Made by a program: the position numbers and the translations under genes. From Methylacidimicrobium sp. AP8 (lineage in GTDB: Bacteria > Verrucomicrobiota > Verrucomicrobiia > Methylacidiphilales > Methylacidiphilaceae), in NCBI RefSeq assembly GCF_903064525.1, contig NZ_LR797830.1, forward strand, positions 1,798,001 through 1,862,000: a stretch of DNA of 64,000 nt. Direction: 5' to 3'. Below the pieces are notes generated by a model. The model had not been told where the DNA came from and searched no databases. It was given only the letters and a program-made list of their open reading frames with translations. Within the stretch, counting starts at the first letter, position 1, and each line of letters starts with the position of its first letter. This document shows positions 48,922-58,057 of the stretch, piece by piece.

Positions 48922-51477
48922 TTAGGGCCGAACCACCCCGACAACGTATCCCGGGCCTTGCAAATAGGTCCGGAGAACCCGGTTGACCTCGTCTAGCCCC
49001 ATCGCCTGGAGGCGGAGGAGTCGCCGCTCGTCATAGTCCCACCCCAAGCCGAGGAGCTCGTGGAGCGCCGAGCCGCTCACCACCGCAGCGGGGTTCTGCC
49101 AGGACATCTTCTCCTCGCTGACGAGCTTAGCCCGGGCGCGGACGAACTCCTCCTGGGATAGGCCTTCCTGGGCGAGCCGGGCCGCCTCTTCCAGCAGAAT
49201 CCGCTCCACCTCTCCCTCCTTGCCCGGCGCGGTTCCCGCGTAGAAGTAGAAATATCCGGCCTGCCGGCCGAGGAAGCGTGCGGCGCTCACGAAGTAGGCC
49301 AGCCCCCGCTCGTCGCGGACGCGGACGAAGAGCCGGGTTCCCAGGTCCGAAAGCGACTCGGCGGCGACGGCCAGGGGCAGCTGGTCGGGATGGGCGAGCT
49401 CGGGGATCGGGAAGGCGATCTCGACGATCGCCTGCTCCTTGCCGGGAATCCGCTCCTCGGCCCGCACGGGCCCGGAAGGCATCGGGGGGAGCGGCGGGAA
49501 GGAGGGCGACTCGGCCGCCCCGAGCCGGGGAGCGAGCTCCCGGGCGACGACCGGCTGCCAGGCTCCCGGTTCGACCGGCCCCGCCCCCGCCACGATCAGC
49601 CGGTGGGCTTGGAGGACCTTTCGGAGGAAATCCTCCACGTCGGCGACGCCGAGGGAGGCCAGGCTCTCCTCAGTCCCCAGCACGTTGCCCCCGTAGGGGT
49701 GGGCGCCGTAGAGGGTCCGGCGGACCAGGTTGCGGGCGACGGCCAGCGGGTCGTCCCGCTCGGCCTGGAGGAGGGAGAGCTGCTTGCGCTTTTCGATCGC
49801 GAGCTCCTCCGGGCGGCAGGCGGGCTCGCAGAGCATCTCGACGAAGAGGTCGAGCGCCGGGGCCCACTGGTCGCTCAACACCTCGAGCGAGAGGCCCGCC
49901 GAGTTGTTCCCCGCTTCGGCCGCCATCGACCCGCCGAGCTGCTCCACCGCACGGGCGATCTCGGCCGCGGTCCTCCTCCGGGTCCCCTTGAGCAGGAGCT
50001 GGGTCGCCAGGAAGGAGACCCCTTCCTTCCCTTCCGGCTCACAGAGGAGGCCGCCGTCGAAAGTCGCCCGGAAAAACTGGAGAGGGAGGCCGCCGGCCAG
50101 GGAAAGCATCCGGAAGCCGCCGCCGACCTTGGTCAGCGCGGGGCGCGCGCGCCCGCCCGCCGCCGCAGCCGCTCCTCCCTGTGGGCCGGGGAGAGGGCCC
50201 GAAGGGACGAGGTCGACCCGGTTCTCGGCATCGGGCACAAGGTAGCGCCGGGCTACTCGCTGCACCTCTTCGGCGCGCACCGCGAGCAGCCGGCGCAGGA
50301 ACCGCTCCTTCCAGCCCGGGTCCCGGGCCAGGAGCCAGCCGGAGCCGACCGCCTCCGCCTTGCCCGCCATGGTCTTGAGGTCGGAGATCGCCCGCGCCAG
50401 AGTCAACCGGCGCGCCAAGGTGAGGTCCGCCTCCGCCGGCGGTCGCTCCCCGAGGGCGGCAATCTCCTCGCGGATCCGCGCGGCCAGCGCGGGCAGCCGC
50501 CCGGGCGCGCAACGGGCCTCGATGCAGAAGGCCCCTAGATCGGCTCCCGCCAGCGCGAAGGCCTCCACCTCCTCGGCCAAGCCCTCTTTTTCGACCAGGT
50601 TCTGGTGGAGGATCGAGCTACGGGCGTCACCCAGCAGCAGAGCGAGCAGCCGGAGCGCGGCCGCATCCGGGTCGCCGAACCCGGGCACCGGATAGAGGAA
50701 GAACACCCGGGCCAGCTCGCTGGGGAAGGTCTTCCGGAGGTAGCGGGGCCCGGCCTGTCGGGGCTCGGCCGGAAGGACGACGTCGGGGAGGAAGCGGCGC
50801 GGCTCGGTCCCTAGGCACTCCTCCGCGGCCGCGAAGATCTCCTCGGGATCGACCGCACCGGCGACCACCAGGAAAAGGTTCTGGGGGGCATACCGCTCCC
50901 GGTGGTAGGCGAGGACGTCTTCGCGGGTCAGCGCCCCGAAGAGGTCCAGCTGCCCGATCACGGGATAGCGGACCGGATGCCGGAGGAAGGCGGTCTCGAA
51001 GGCGGCCTGGAAGAGCTGGGTCTCAGGATCGTCCTCGACCATCGCGAACTCCCGCCGGATCACCTCCTTTTCCCGAGCGAACTCCCCCGGATCGATCTTA
51101 GGATGGAGCACGGCATCGGCGAGAATGGGCAGGGCCCGCCGCCAGGATTCCGCGGGGAGGTCGACATGGTAGACCGTCCGCTCATAGGTCGTGTAGGCGT
51201 TGAAGTGGCCGCCAAGGTCCTGGATCTCCTGGACCATCTGGATACCGCTGCGCGTCGGCGTCCCCTTGAAGAGCAGGTGCTCGAGGAGGTGGGAGATCCC
51301 CGAGCCGAGCCACCGGCCCTCGTGGATGCTGCCGGTGGCGCACCAGCACTGGAGCGAGGCCACCGGAGCCCGCTCGTCCCGGTTGACGAGCACCGCCAAG
51401 CCGTTCCCCAGGGTCTTCTGCTCCACGGCCAACGAAGGGAGCGGGAAGTGGGCGGAGGAGGGGACGGGGGTGCTCAT
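48922..51477 (-). CDS. M16-family zinc peptidase (tandem insulinase-like domains)
   Basis: An 851-residue protein with two M16 halves. The N-terminal half has the inverted zinc motif HLLEH (63-67), with the distal Glu in REFAMVEDDPE (about 143-150), so it can be catalytic. The C-terminal half (about 430-851) has the M16 fold pattern but no HxxEH and is the usual inactive partner of the clam-shaped chamber. No signal peptide is obvious. Such fused proteases degrade peptides; the specific substrate is unknown. The upstream Minf_1886 gene is 58 bases away. Confidence 0.92.
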   Translation of the reverse strand: MSTPVPSSAHFPLPSLAVEQKTLGNGLAVLVNRDERAPVASLQCWCATGSIHEGRWLGSGISHLLEHLLFKGTPTRSGIQMVQEIQDLGGHFNAYTTYERTVYHVDLPAESWRRALPILADAVLHPKIDPGEFAREKEVIRREFAMVEDDPETQLFQAAFETAFLRHPVRYPVIGQLDLFGALTREDVLAYHRERYAPQNLFLVVAGAVDPEEIFAAAEECLGTEPRRFLPDVVLPAEPRQAGPRYLRKTFPSELARVFFLYPVPGFGDPDAAALRLLALLLGDARSSILHQNLVEKEGLAEEVEAFALAGADLGAFCIEARCAPGRLPALAARIREEIAALGERPPAEADLTLARRLTLARAISDLKTMAGKAEAVGSGWLLARDPGWKERFLRRLLAVRAEEVQRVARRYLVPDAENRVDLVPSGPLPGPQGGAAAAAGGRARPALTKVGGGFRMLSLAGGLPLQFFRATFDGGLLCEPEGKEGVSFLATQLLLKGTRRRTAAEIARAVEQLGGSMAAEAGNNSAGLSLEVLSDQWAPALDLFVEMLCEPACRPEELAIEKRKQLSLLQAERDDPLAVARNLVRRTLYGAHPYGGNVLGTEESLASLGVADVEDFLRKVLQAHRLIVAGAGPVEPGAWQPVVARELAPRLGAAESPSFPPLPPMPSGPVRAEERIPGKEQAIVEIAFPIPELAHPDQLPLAVAAESLSDLGTRLFVRVRDERGLAYFVSAARFLGRQAGYFYFYAGTAPGKEGEVERILLEEAARLAQEGLSQEEFVRARAKLVSEEKMSWQNPAAVVSGSALHELLGLGWDYDERRLLRLQAMGLDEVNRVLRTYLQGPGYVVGVVRP

Positions 51478-51535
51478 GGCGGCGGGAGCCGGGGAGACCG
51501 CCTGGCGGAACCCGGCGGCCGCGGCCCGATCTCAG

Positions 51536-52003
51536 TCAGGCGGCCTGGGCCTTCTTCTGGGCCCGCCCGGGCTTTTCGGCCTTCGCCTCCTTCTGCTTGC
51601 GTGCCGGCCGCACCGTCCGCGCCGGACGGAACGGCTTAACGAACGCCGAGGTGAAGCTGAAGCCCTTCTTGAAATCCTTCCGGGTCCCCGCGCTCGTCCG
51701 GCCCAACACCCCGTAAGAAGCCAGGGAGAGGATCACGTCCCCCAGGTCCCGGCAATTCCGGATGCCCCATTCGCTCAGCACCAGCTTGCTCATGGGGCCG
51801 AACTCGCGCAACGCGTGCGTGCGCAGCACTTCCAGGATCTCCTTGCCCGACGCGTCGGGGGCGATCCTCCGCTTCCCCTTGCGCTTCCCGCCCTTCCCGG
51901 GGGAAAGCAGGGCCTCGCGGACGAAGTAGTACGCCTCGTCGTCATACCGCCCGTCCCGCTGGCAAATCTCCTCGACGATGCTGGCAAAGTTCCGCTTGCG
52001 CAT
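51536..52003 (-). CDS. Minf_1886-family protein
   Basis: A 155-residue protein matching the Minf_1886 family, named from Methylacidiphilum infernorum and widespread in Planctomycetes-Verrucomicrobia. The pattern is FASIVEEICQRDGRYDDEAYYF, KEILEVLRTHALREFGPMSKL, VLSEWGIRNCRDLGDVILSL and GKRxD-like TSAGTRKDFKKGFSFTSAF. Its function is not known. The last 30 residues form a Lys/Ala/Arg-rich tail typical of nucleic-acid- or ribosome-associated extensions. ATG 52003 gives the conserved start; a small membrane-protein gene ends 11 bases upstream. Confidence 0.88.
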   Translation of the reverse strand: MRKRNFASIVEEICQRDGRYDDEAYYFVREALLSPGKGGKRKGKRRIAPDASGKEILEVLRTHALREFGPMSKLVLSEWGIRNCRDLGDVILSLASYGVLGRTSAGTRKDFKKGFSFTSAFVKPFRPARTVRPARKQKEAKAEKPGRAQKKAQAA

Positions 52004-52014
52004 GTTGTCCCCTG

Positions 52015-52227
52015 TTAATTCCGTGCTCCAAAACTGGCGTCCGTCGCCGAAGCCGCTCCGCGCGCGGCCGGGTCGAGATCCGGGCCGCCGAGAGATTCCC
52101 GCAGGAGCTTGACGATGCCTCCCAACGTCAGCAAGACGAGCAGGAAGAGCACCAGCCCCTGCTCCCGGCGGGTCAACCAGGCGTCCCGATTCCCCCACCA
52201 AGCACGCAGACCGGCCACCGTGTTCAT
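52015..52227 (-). CDS. small single-pass membrane protein
   Basis: A 70-residue protein with an amphipathic N terminus (LRAWWGNRDAWLTRREQG), one clear membrane helix (LVLFLLVLLTLGGIVKLL, about 24-41) and a soluble tail (ESLGGPDLDPAARGAAS). The design recalls the membrane anchors of ComEA-like proteins, with no HhH domain attached. It lies directly upstream of the Minf_1886 gene with an 11-base gap, so they are likely one transcript. Confidence 0.65.
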   Translation of the reverse strand: MNTVAGLRAWWGNRDAWLTRREQGLVLFLLVLLTLGGIVKLLRESLGGPDLDPAARGAASATDASFGARN

Positions 52228-52346
52228 ATCTCTCCCGAACGCCGCCGCATTTCAAGCAGTTTTCCCGAAACCGCCGGGCCGCCTTCCCGGGGAGCCGTTC
52301 CGCTTTTTTCTTGCTTTTGCCTCCCCCCGCACCGATAGGCGATGCA

Positions 52347-53207
52347 ATGCCCCAGTTCCGCATCCTCTCTCCCGCCCGGCTCCTCCCCCCCTGGCTCCTC
52401 GATACGCTGCGCTCCTCGGTAGGCGCCGAAATCGCGGTGCAAACCTACGCAGGGGAAGAAGAGAGCCGGAGCCTGCTCGCCGGGCACGCCTTCGAGCTGG
52501 CGGCGCTGCCCGACACGGCGATCCTTCCCTCGCTCCGGGAGAACCTCCTCCTCCCGCTCGCCGGAGCCGTTTCGGATCCGCTGCCGGGCGAGCCTGAGTT
52601 CCTCCACCACTATTTTGATCCGGCGAACCGGTTCGCCTGGCCCTTCGGCTTCACGCTGCTGGCCATCGGCGGCCCGGGGACCCCGGCCGAAGTGCCCGGC
52701 CACTGGAAGGATTTGGCGTCGGGCCGGATCCCCTTTCGCCCGCCCGACTCCCGGATCGTTTCCCGCTGCTTGCGCGCCGCGCTCGCCACCGGGTTCCCCC
52801 CCTCCCCCGCGGCCGTCGCCCAGGCCGGCCCGGAAAGCGGTCCGGCACCGGGAGACGCCCGCATCGAGGTCGATTTCGTCCAGCAGCTGGAGATCCGGAG
52901 ACGGGCCGGCGGCTGGACCGTCCGCGTCCCGAGCGAGGGGTCATGGATCCGGCTCTTTCACTGGACCCTCCCCCGGGGGTGCGCCGACGCCAAGGCGGCC
53001 GGCGCGGTTCTCCAAGCGCTCTACCGGCCGGATAACCTAGGCCGGGCCACCGCGGAGGCGATGCTGGCGGTTACGGCGCGAGAAGCCCGGCAAGCCGTTC
53101 CTGCCGAGCTCCTCCGCAACCCCGAGATCTATCCGCCCCAGTCTCTTCTCGACCTCTGCGTCTTTGCTCGGGTAGACTGGCTGGCTCCTCTGGCCGGCGC
53201 CGCGTAG
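52347..53207 (+). CDS. PotD-like periplasmic-binding-protein-fold protein lacking a signal peptide
   Basis: A 286-residue protein with the type II substrate-binding plan: a short first strand FRILSPARLLPPWLLD, FELAALPDTAILPSLRENLL, the hinge region NRFAWPFGFTLLAIGG, and a late YRPDNLGRATAEAMLAVT with LLRNPEIYPPQSLLD, as in spermidine/putrescine-binding proteins. No signal peptide or lipobox is seen, and no ABC transporter genes adjoin, so binding-protein function is unproven. It may have been recruited to a cytosolic role. The start ATG 52347 follows a T-rich run. Confidence 0.7.
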   Translation: MPQFRILSPARLLPPWLLDTLRSSVGAEIAVQTYAGEEESRSLLAGHAFELAALPDTAILPSLRENLLLPLAGAVSDPLPGEPEFLHHYFDPANRFAWPFGFTLLAIGGPGTPAEVPGHWKDLASGRIPFRPPDSRIVSRCLRAALATGFPPSPAAVAQAGPESGPAPGDARIEVDFVQQLEIRRRAGGWTVRVPSEGSWIRLFHWTLPRGCADAKAAGAVLQALYRPDNLGRATAEAMLAVTAREARQAVPAELLRNPEIYPPQSLLDLCVFARVDWLAPLAGAA

Positions 53208-53283
53208 CCGGGGCGGATCTTGCGGAACCGGTTCCGGCCCCAGGGAACGGGCGGAAAGGCAAGGAAAAGGAGATCGGTCGCGC

Positions 53284-54537
53284 ATGCCTCGGTGGACGGA
53301 TCGCTTCGAACGCTTCGCCGTCGACGTCATCCTGGAGCGGCGCGACGGGAAGCGGGCGGCCGTCCTCCGGTGGCTCCTCTTCCTCCTCTCGCTGCTCTAC
53401 GGCCGGCTAGTTCGGTGGCGGCTCTGGCTCTACAACCGGAATCTCGCCCATGCGCATTCCCTGGGCTGCCTGGTGATCAGCGTGGGCAACCTCACGGTCG
53501 GCGGCACAGGGAAGACGCCGGTGGTGGAGAAGCTCGCCCGGGAGCTCACCCGCGCGGGCCGGCGGGTTGCCATCCTCAGCCGCGGCTACAAGAGCGCCTC
53601 CGGGGGGATCCTGGGCCGGTGGCGGAGGGCCGCCTCCCCGGGGGAAGCGGTCCGGCCGGGCCCGCGGGTCGTATCCGACGGGAAGCGCGCCCTCCTGGGC
53701 CCGCTGTTGGCGGGCGACGAGCCCTACATGCTCGCCTCTAACCTGCAGGGGGTGATGATCCTGACCGGAAAGGACCGGGTCCGCTCCGGCTTGGCCGCCA
53801 TCCGGCAGTGGGGGGTCGACACCCTCCTTCTCGACGACGGCTTCCAGTATCTCCCGCTCAAGGAGCGGCTCGACATCGTCCTGGTCGACCGGGAATCTCC
53901 CTTCGGCAACCGGTTCCTGCTGCCGCGGGGCACCCTCCGGGAGCCGATCAGCCACATCCGCCGCGCAGACATTCTCCTGGTCACCAAATGCGACGGCTCT
54001 CCGCTCGCCGCGCTCAAGTCGGAGCTGCGGCGGCTCAACCGTCACGCACCTATCGTCGAATGCGCCCACTTCCCCCGCTACCTCGTCCAGGTCAACACGG
54101 GCCAGAAGCGCCCCCTCCACTTCCTCGACGGGCTTCGCGTCGTCGCGCTTTCGGGGATCGCCCGTCCGGAAAGCTTCGAAAACGGGCTGCGGAAGCTCGG
54201 GGCGGAAATCGTCTACGCCCGGCGGTTCGCCGACCATCACCGATTCGCCGAGGCGGAGGTGCTCCGTGTGCTCCAGAGGGCCCAGGCCCGCGCCGCCGCT
54301 GCCGTCATCACGACCGAAAAGGACGCGGTCCGGCTCCCTTTCCTGAGGACCCCCCCTCCGGTCCCGATCTATTTCCTCCGCGTGGAAATCGAGTTCCTCC
54401 ACGGCGCGGAGGCGCTCTGGAGCCGCATTCGGGAGAAGATGCGCCCGGAGCCCCCCCCCGCTCTTCCCCACTCCGGCCGAATCTCCTCCTTGGCCGAGGA
54501 GCCGGCCGCCAACGGAGCCGCCTCCGCCGTCCTGTGA
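53284..54537 (+). CDS. lpxK: tetraacyldisaccharide 4'-kinase
   Basis: Membrane-associated kinase that phosphorylates the lipid A disaccharide at the 4' position. The 417-residue protein has an N-terminal amphipathic/hydrophobic helix ([17 protein letters not shown]), the Walker [15 protein letters not shown] (about 66-79), [26 protein letters not shown], and TEKDAVRLP. It is somewhat longer than E. coli LpxK (328), with an insertion and a Pro-rich tail. The next gene starts on its stop codon (GTGA). Confidence 0.93.
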   Translation: MPRWTDRFERFAVDVILERRDGKRAAVLRWLLFLLSLLYGRLVRWRLWLYNRNLAHAHSLGCLVISVGNLTVGGTGKTPVVEKLARELTRAGRRVAILSRGYKSASGGILGRWRRAASPGEAVRPGPRVVSDGKRALLGPLLAGDEPYMLASNLQGVMILTGKDRVRSGLAAIRQWGVDTLLLDDGFQYLPLKERLDIVLVDRESPFGNRFLLPRGTLREPISHIRRADILLVTKCDGSPLAALKSELRRLNRHAPIVECAHFPRYLVQVNTGQKRPLHFLDGLRVVALSGIARPESFENGLRKLGAEIVYARRFADHHRFAEAEVLRVLQRAQARAAAAVITTEKDAVRLPFLRTPPPVPIYFLRVEIEFLHGAEALWSRIREKMRPEPPPALPHSGRISSLAEEPAANGAASAVL

Positions 54538-55520
54538 TCCCCTCCTCCCTCCTGGTCCGCTCCCCCAACTGGCTCGGGGACGCCGTCTTGAGCCTGCCCG
54601 CGGTCGCCAGCCTCAAGGCTTGGCTCGGGTCCAGGCCTCTGGGAGTCGCCGCGCCCCAAAAGCTGAGCGCCCTCTGGCGCCTCTGCCCCTTCGTCGACCG
54701 GGTCATCGAGATCGACCGGCCGAAGAGCCTGCTGCGCACGGTGCAGCACCTTCGCCGGAGCGGATTCGCGGCGGCCCTGCTGCTCCCCAACTCGCTGCGG
54801 TCGGCTCTCGAAGCCCGGCTGGCGGGCATCCCCGCCGTGTGGGGCAAGGCGGGGCGGCCCCGTGCCGCGCTCTTGAGCCGCCCCCTCCGGGGCGAACCCG
54901 GGGATCGGTTCCCCCGGCAGGCGGCCGCCTACCTGGCGCTGGCGGAGGAGCTCGGCGCCTCGGGCTCCCTCACTCTTCCCGAGCTGCGGATCCCCTCCGC
55001 CCGGCGGCCGCCCCCGGAGCCCTTCCTGGCGTTCTGCCCTGGGGCGGAGTTCGGTCCGGCCAAGCGGTGGCCCGAGGAATTCTACATCGAGTTAGCGCGC
55101 CGCTTGATCGCGGCCACCGGCTTCCCGGTCCGCCTCTACGGAGCCGCCGGCGACCGCGAGGTCTGCGGCCGGATCGCCTCGGCCGTTCCGGGAGCCGAGA
55201 GCCTTGCCGGCCAAACCTCCCTCGAAGAGTTCATCGCCTCGCTCGCCTGCGCCCGGCTGGTCGTCTGCAACGATAGCGGCGCCATGCACCTGGCGGCGCT
55301 GCTGCGGGTGCCCGGGGTGGCCCTCTTCGGCTCGACCGACCCGCTCCGGACCGGGCCGCTGGGGAGCTCGATCCGCGTCCTCTCCCGCCCGGTGGCCTGC
55401 GGGCCCTGCTTCCGCCGCCGCTGCCCTCTCGATCTGGCCTGCCTGCGCCGGATCGAGCCCGAGGAGGTCTTCGGCGCCTGCTGGGAACAGCTCCGCCTTT
55501 CCACCGCCCTCTCTTCGTGA
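54534..55520 (+). CDS. waaF: family 9 glycosyltransferase, ADP-heptose:LPS heptosyltransferase
   Basis: Adds L-glycero-D-manno-heptose to the inner core of LPS. The 328-residue GT-B protein has the N-terminal VRSPNWLGDAVLSLPAV (the family RxxxxGDxxLxxP pattern), LLLPNSLRSALEARLAGIP, FCPGAEFGPAKRWPEEFY, and the donor site VVCNDSGAMHLAALLRVPGVALFGSTDP. The start is GTG 54534, overlapping the lpxK stop by four bases. GmhA at 22.8 kb makes the heptose precursor. Heptosyltransferase II is the best match; type I is possible. Confidence 0.9.
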   Translation: MIPSSLLVRSPNWLGDAVLSLPAVASLKAWLGSRPLGVAAPQKLSALWRLCPFVDRVIEIDRPKSLLRTVQHLRRSGFAAALLLPNSLRSALEARLAGIPAVWGKAGRPRAALLSRPLRGEPGDRFPRQAAAYLALAEELGASGSLTLPELRIPSARRPPPEPFLAFCPGAEFGPAKRWPEEFYIELARRLIAATGFPVRLYGAAGDREVCGRIASAVPGAESLAGQTSLEEFIASLACARLVVCNDSGAMHLAALLRVPGVALFGSTDPLRTGPLGSSIRVLSRPVACGPCFRRRCPLDLACLRRIEPEEVFGACWEQLRLSTALSS

Positions 55521-57208
55521 GCGCTCCGAACGATCCCCACGGCCCGCCGCCAGCGGCCGCCCCCGCGCGCGGCTCCGGGGAAAGCAACGCGGCCGCCCAC
55601 CGGGCGGCCGGGGTCGTCAGCCTCGCCGTCATGGGCTCCCGGATCTTCGGGCTGGTCCGCGAGCTGGTCTTCGCCGCCCTCTTCGGGGCGGGCAAGCTGC
55701 TCGACGCCTACTTGGCCGCCTTCCAGATCCCGAACCTCCTGCGGGATCTCTTCGCCGAGGGGGCCCTCTCCACCGCGTTCACGACCGTCTTCGCCAAGAC
55801 CTGGGAGGAGCAGGGGAAGGCCAGGGCTTTCTCGCTCGCCAACCATCTGCTGGCCGTCCTCTTCCTCTTCCTTTCCGCGGTCTGCCTGGCCGGCATCGCC
55901 CTCGCCCCGCTCCTCATCGAGGTAACCAGCTTCGGGTTTCACGCGGTCCCCGGGAAGTTCGAGCTCACCGTCCGGCTCACCCGCATCCTCTTCCCCTTCA
56001 TCCTTTTCGTCGCCCTGGCCGCGGTCGCGATGGGGATCCTGAACGCGGGCCGGATCTTCGGGCTGCCGGCCTCGGCGTCGACCGCCTTCAACATCGTCTC
56101 GGTGGTGCTCGGCGTCTTCTTCGCCTACACCGTGGACCCGCAGCGGGATCCCCTCCACCCCTCCTTCGGCGAAGCCGCCGTCTACGGGGTCTGCTTCGGA
56201 GTCCTGCTCGGCGGCCTCGCCCAGCTCTTGATCCAGGTGCCGGCCTTCGGCCGGATCGGCTACCGCTGGCGGTGGGAGCTCGACCCGAAGGATCCGAAGC
56301 TGCGGGAAATCTGGCGCTTGATGGTCCCGAGCATGATCGCCGGGGCGGCCGTCCAGGTGAACGTGCTGGTCAACGGGATGTTCGCCTCGGAGATCAACGG
56401 CGGCCGCTCCTGGCTCAACTGCGCTTTTCGGCTCATGCAGTTTCCGATCGGGGTCTTCGGGGTCGCCATCGCCACGGTGACCCTCCCCACCGTCTCCCGG
56501 CAACACGCCCGCGCCGACCTCGACTCCTTCCGGCGGACGCTCCGCCACTCCCTCCGGCTCGGCCTCTTCTACACGGTGCCGGCCGCCGTCGGCCTCGCGG
56601 TCCTCTCCGAGCCGCTGATCCGCCTCATCTACCAGCACGGCCGCTTCAGCAGCTGGGACACCCACCAGACGGCCGCGGCTCTCGAAGCCTACACGCTCGG
56701 CCTGGCGGGCTACGCCGGGATCAAGATCCTGGCCCCCTGCTTCTACGCGCTCGATGCGCCGGCGATCCCGCTCCGCGTCAGCCTTTTCGGGATCGGGCTC
56801 AACCTCCTGCTCAACCTCTTCCTGGTCAAGGTCCTCGCCTTCGGCCACGTCGGACTGGCGCTCACCACCTCGCTGGTCGCCCTCCTCAACGCCGCGCAGC
56901 TCTTCTTTTCCCTCGACCGGCGGGTCTTCCCCGGGGGAGCCGGGAGCTGGCTCTCCTTCCTCTGGCGGCTGGCGCTCGCCTCCGCCGCCTGCGGCCTGGC
57001 TGCGGCCGGGCTCGTCCGGGCCGCCGAGCGGTCGTCCCTGCCGGGCCTCCCCCTGGGCGACGCCCTCCTGGTCGCCGGGGCGGTCGCCGCCGGGGCGCTC
57101 GCCTTCTTTGCCGCCGCCCGTGCGCTCGGCCTCGAGGAGTGCCGCGAGGCGATCGACCTCCTCCGCCGGATCGTCTTCCGGCGGCGGAATGGGCGCGGAA
57201 GAGGCTAA
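55517..57208 (+). CDS. murJ: MurJ/MviN lipid II flippase
   Basis: MOP-superfamily transporter that flips lipid II across the inner membrane for peptidoglycan synthesis. The 563-residue protein has about 14 membrane helices after a Pro/Gly-rich 30-residue start. It carries the conserved SLAVMGSRIFGLVRELVFAALFG, the FQIPNLLRDLFAEGALSTAF region and QFPIGVFGVAIATVTLPTVSR, all in MurJ order. The start is GTG 55517, overlapping the heptosyltransferase stop (GTGA). A cytosolic BtpA-like gene follows after 39 bases. Confidence 0.94.
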   Translation: MSAPNDPHGPPPAAAPARGSGESNAAAHRAAGVVSLAVMGSRIFGLVRELVFAALFGAGKLLDAYLAAFQIPNLLRDLFAEGALSTAFTTVFAKTWEEQGKARAFSLANHLLAVLFLFLSAVCLAGIALAPLLIEVTSFGFHAVPGKFELTVRLTRILFPFILFVALAAVAMGILNAGRIFGLPASASTAFNIVSVVLGVFFAYTVDPQRDPLHPSFGEAAVYGVCFGVLLGGLAQLLIQVPAFGRIGYRWRWELDPKDPKLREIWRLMVPSMIAGAAVQVNVLVNGMFASEINGGRSWLNCAFRLMQFPIGVFGVAIATVTLPTVSRQHARADLDSFRRTLRHSLRLGLFYTVPAAVGLAVLSEPLIRLIYQHGRFSSWDTHQTAAALEAYTLGLAGYAGIKILAPCFYALDAPAIPLRVSLFGIGLNLLLNLFLVKVLAFGHVGLALTTSLVALLNAAQLFFSLDRRVFPGGAGSWLSFLWRLALASAACGLAAAGLVRAAERSSLPGLPLGDALLVAGAVAAGALAFFAAARALGLEECREAIDLLRRIVFRRRNGRGRG

Positions 57209-57247
57209 TCGCTTGTTCCGAAGCGCGCTCTCCGCAAAGATTCGGTC

Positions 57248-58057
57248 GTGGCCCGATTCGTGGAGCTGCCCCTGACCGCCGGCGGACCCAAGCTCTTGAT
57301 CGGGCTTGTGCATCTTAAGCCGCTGCCGGGAGCCCCCCGGTACGACGGCCGGTTCGACCGGGTGGTCGAGGCCGCGCTGGCCGACGCGCACGCCTGGCAG
57401 GCGGGAGGGGCGGACGCGCTCTGCCTCGAGAACTACGGCGACGTCCCGTTCTGGAAGTCTTCGGTCCCGGCGGAGACGATCGCCGCGATGGCCGCCGTCG
57501 GCGCCGAAATCCGGAGGGAGGTCGGACTCCCGCTCGGCTTCAACGTGCTCCGCAACGATCCGCGGGCCGCGCTCGCGCTCTGCGCGGCTTGCGGGGGGAG
57601 CTTTCTGCGGGTCAACGTCCTGGCGTCGGCCCTCCTCACCGATCAGGGTCTCCTCGAAGGGGAGGCGGCTGGCCTCCTGCGCGAGCGGGCCCGGCTGGAG
57701 GCGCGGGTCCGGATCCTGGCGGATCTGCGCGTCAAGCACGCCGCGCCTCTCGCCGCCCGCCCGCTCGAGGAGGAGGCGATGGACCTAGTCGAGCGGTCCT
57801 TGGCCGATGCCCTCATCCTCACCGGGCCCCGAACCGGCTCCGAGGCCTCGCCGGAGGAGATCGAGCGGGTCCGGAGCGCTCTCCCCTGCACGCCGGTCCT
57901 GGTCGGAAGCGGGATCTCCGAGGGGAACCTGGCGCGCTACCTTCCGGCGGCCGACGGTTTCCTGGTGGGGAGCTCCGTGAAGGAGGGCGGCATCGAATCT
58001 CCGGTCGACAGGGAGAAGGTCCGCCGGCTCGCCCTCCTCTTCCACCGCACGGGATGA
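57248..58057 (+). CDS. BtpA-family TIM-barrel protein
   Basis: A 269-residue protein of the BtpA/SgcQ family, first linked to photosystem I stability in cyanobacteria but widespread in bacteria without photosynthesis. Typical segments are LLIGLVHLKPLPGAPRYDG, DALCLENYGDVPF, FNVLRNDPRAALALCAACG, LADLRVKHAAPLAARPLEEE and the C-terminal LVGSGISEGNLARYL with GFLVGSSVK. Chemistry is unknown. It is coupled to the next gene by an ATGA overlap. Presence in an envelope operon is of unclear meaning. Confidence 0.85.
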   Translation: MARFVELPLTAGGPKLLIGLVHLKPLPGAPRYDGRFDRVVEAALADAHAWQAGGADALCLENYGDVPFWKSSVPAETIAAMAAVGAEIRREVGLPLGFNVLRNDPRAALALCAACGGSFLRVNVLASALLTDQGLLEGEAAGLLRERARLEARVRILADLRVKHAAPLAARPLEEEAMDLVERSLADALILTGPRTGSEASPEEIERVRSALPCTPVLVGSGISEGNLARYLPAADGFLVGSSVKEGGIESPVDREKVRRLALLFHRTG

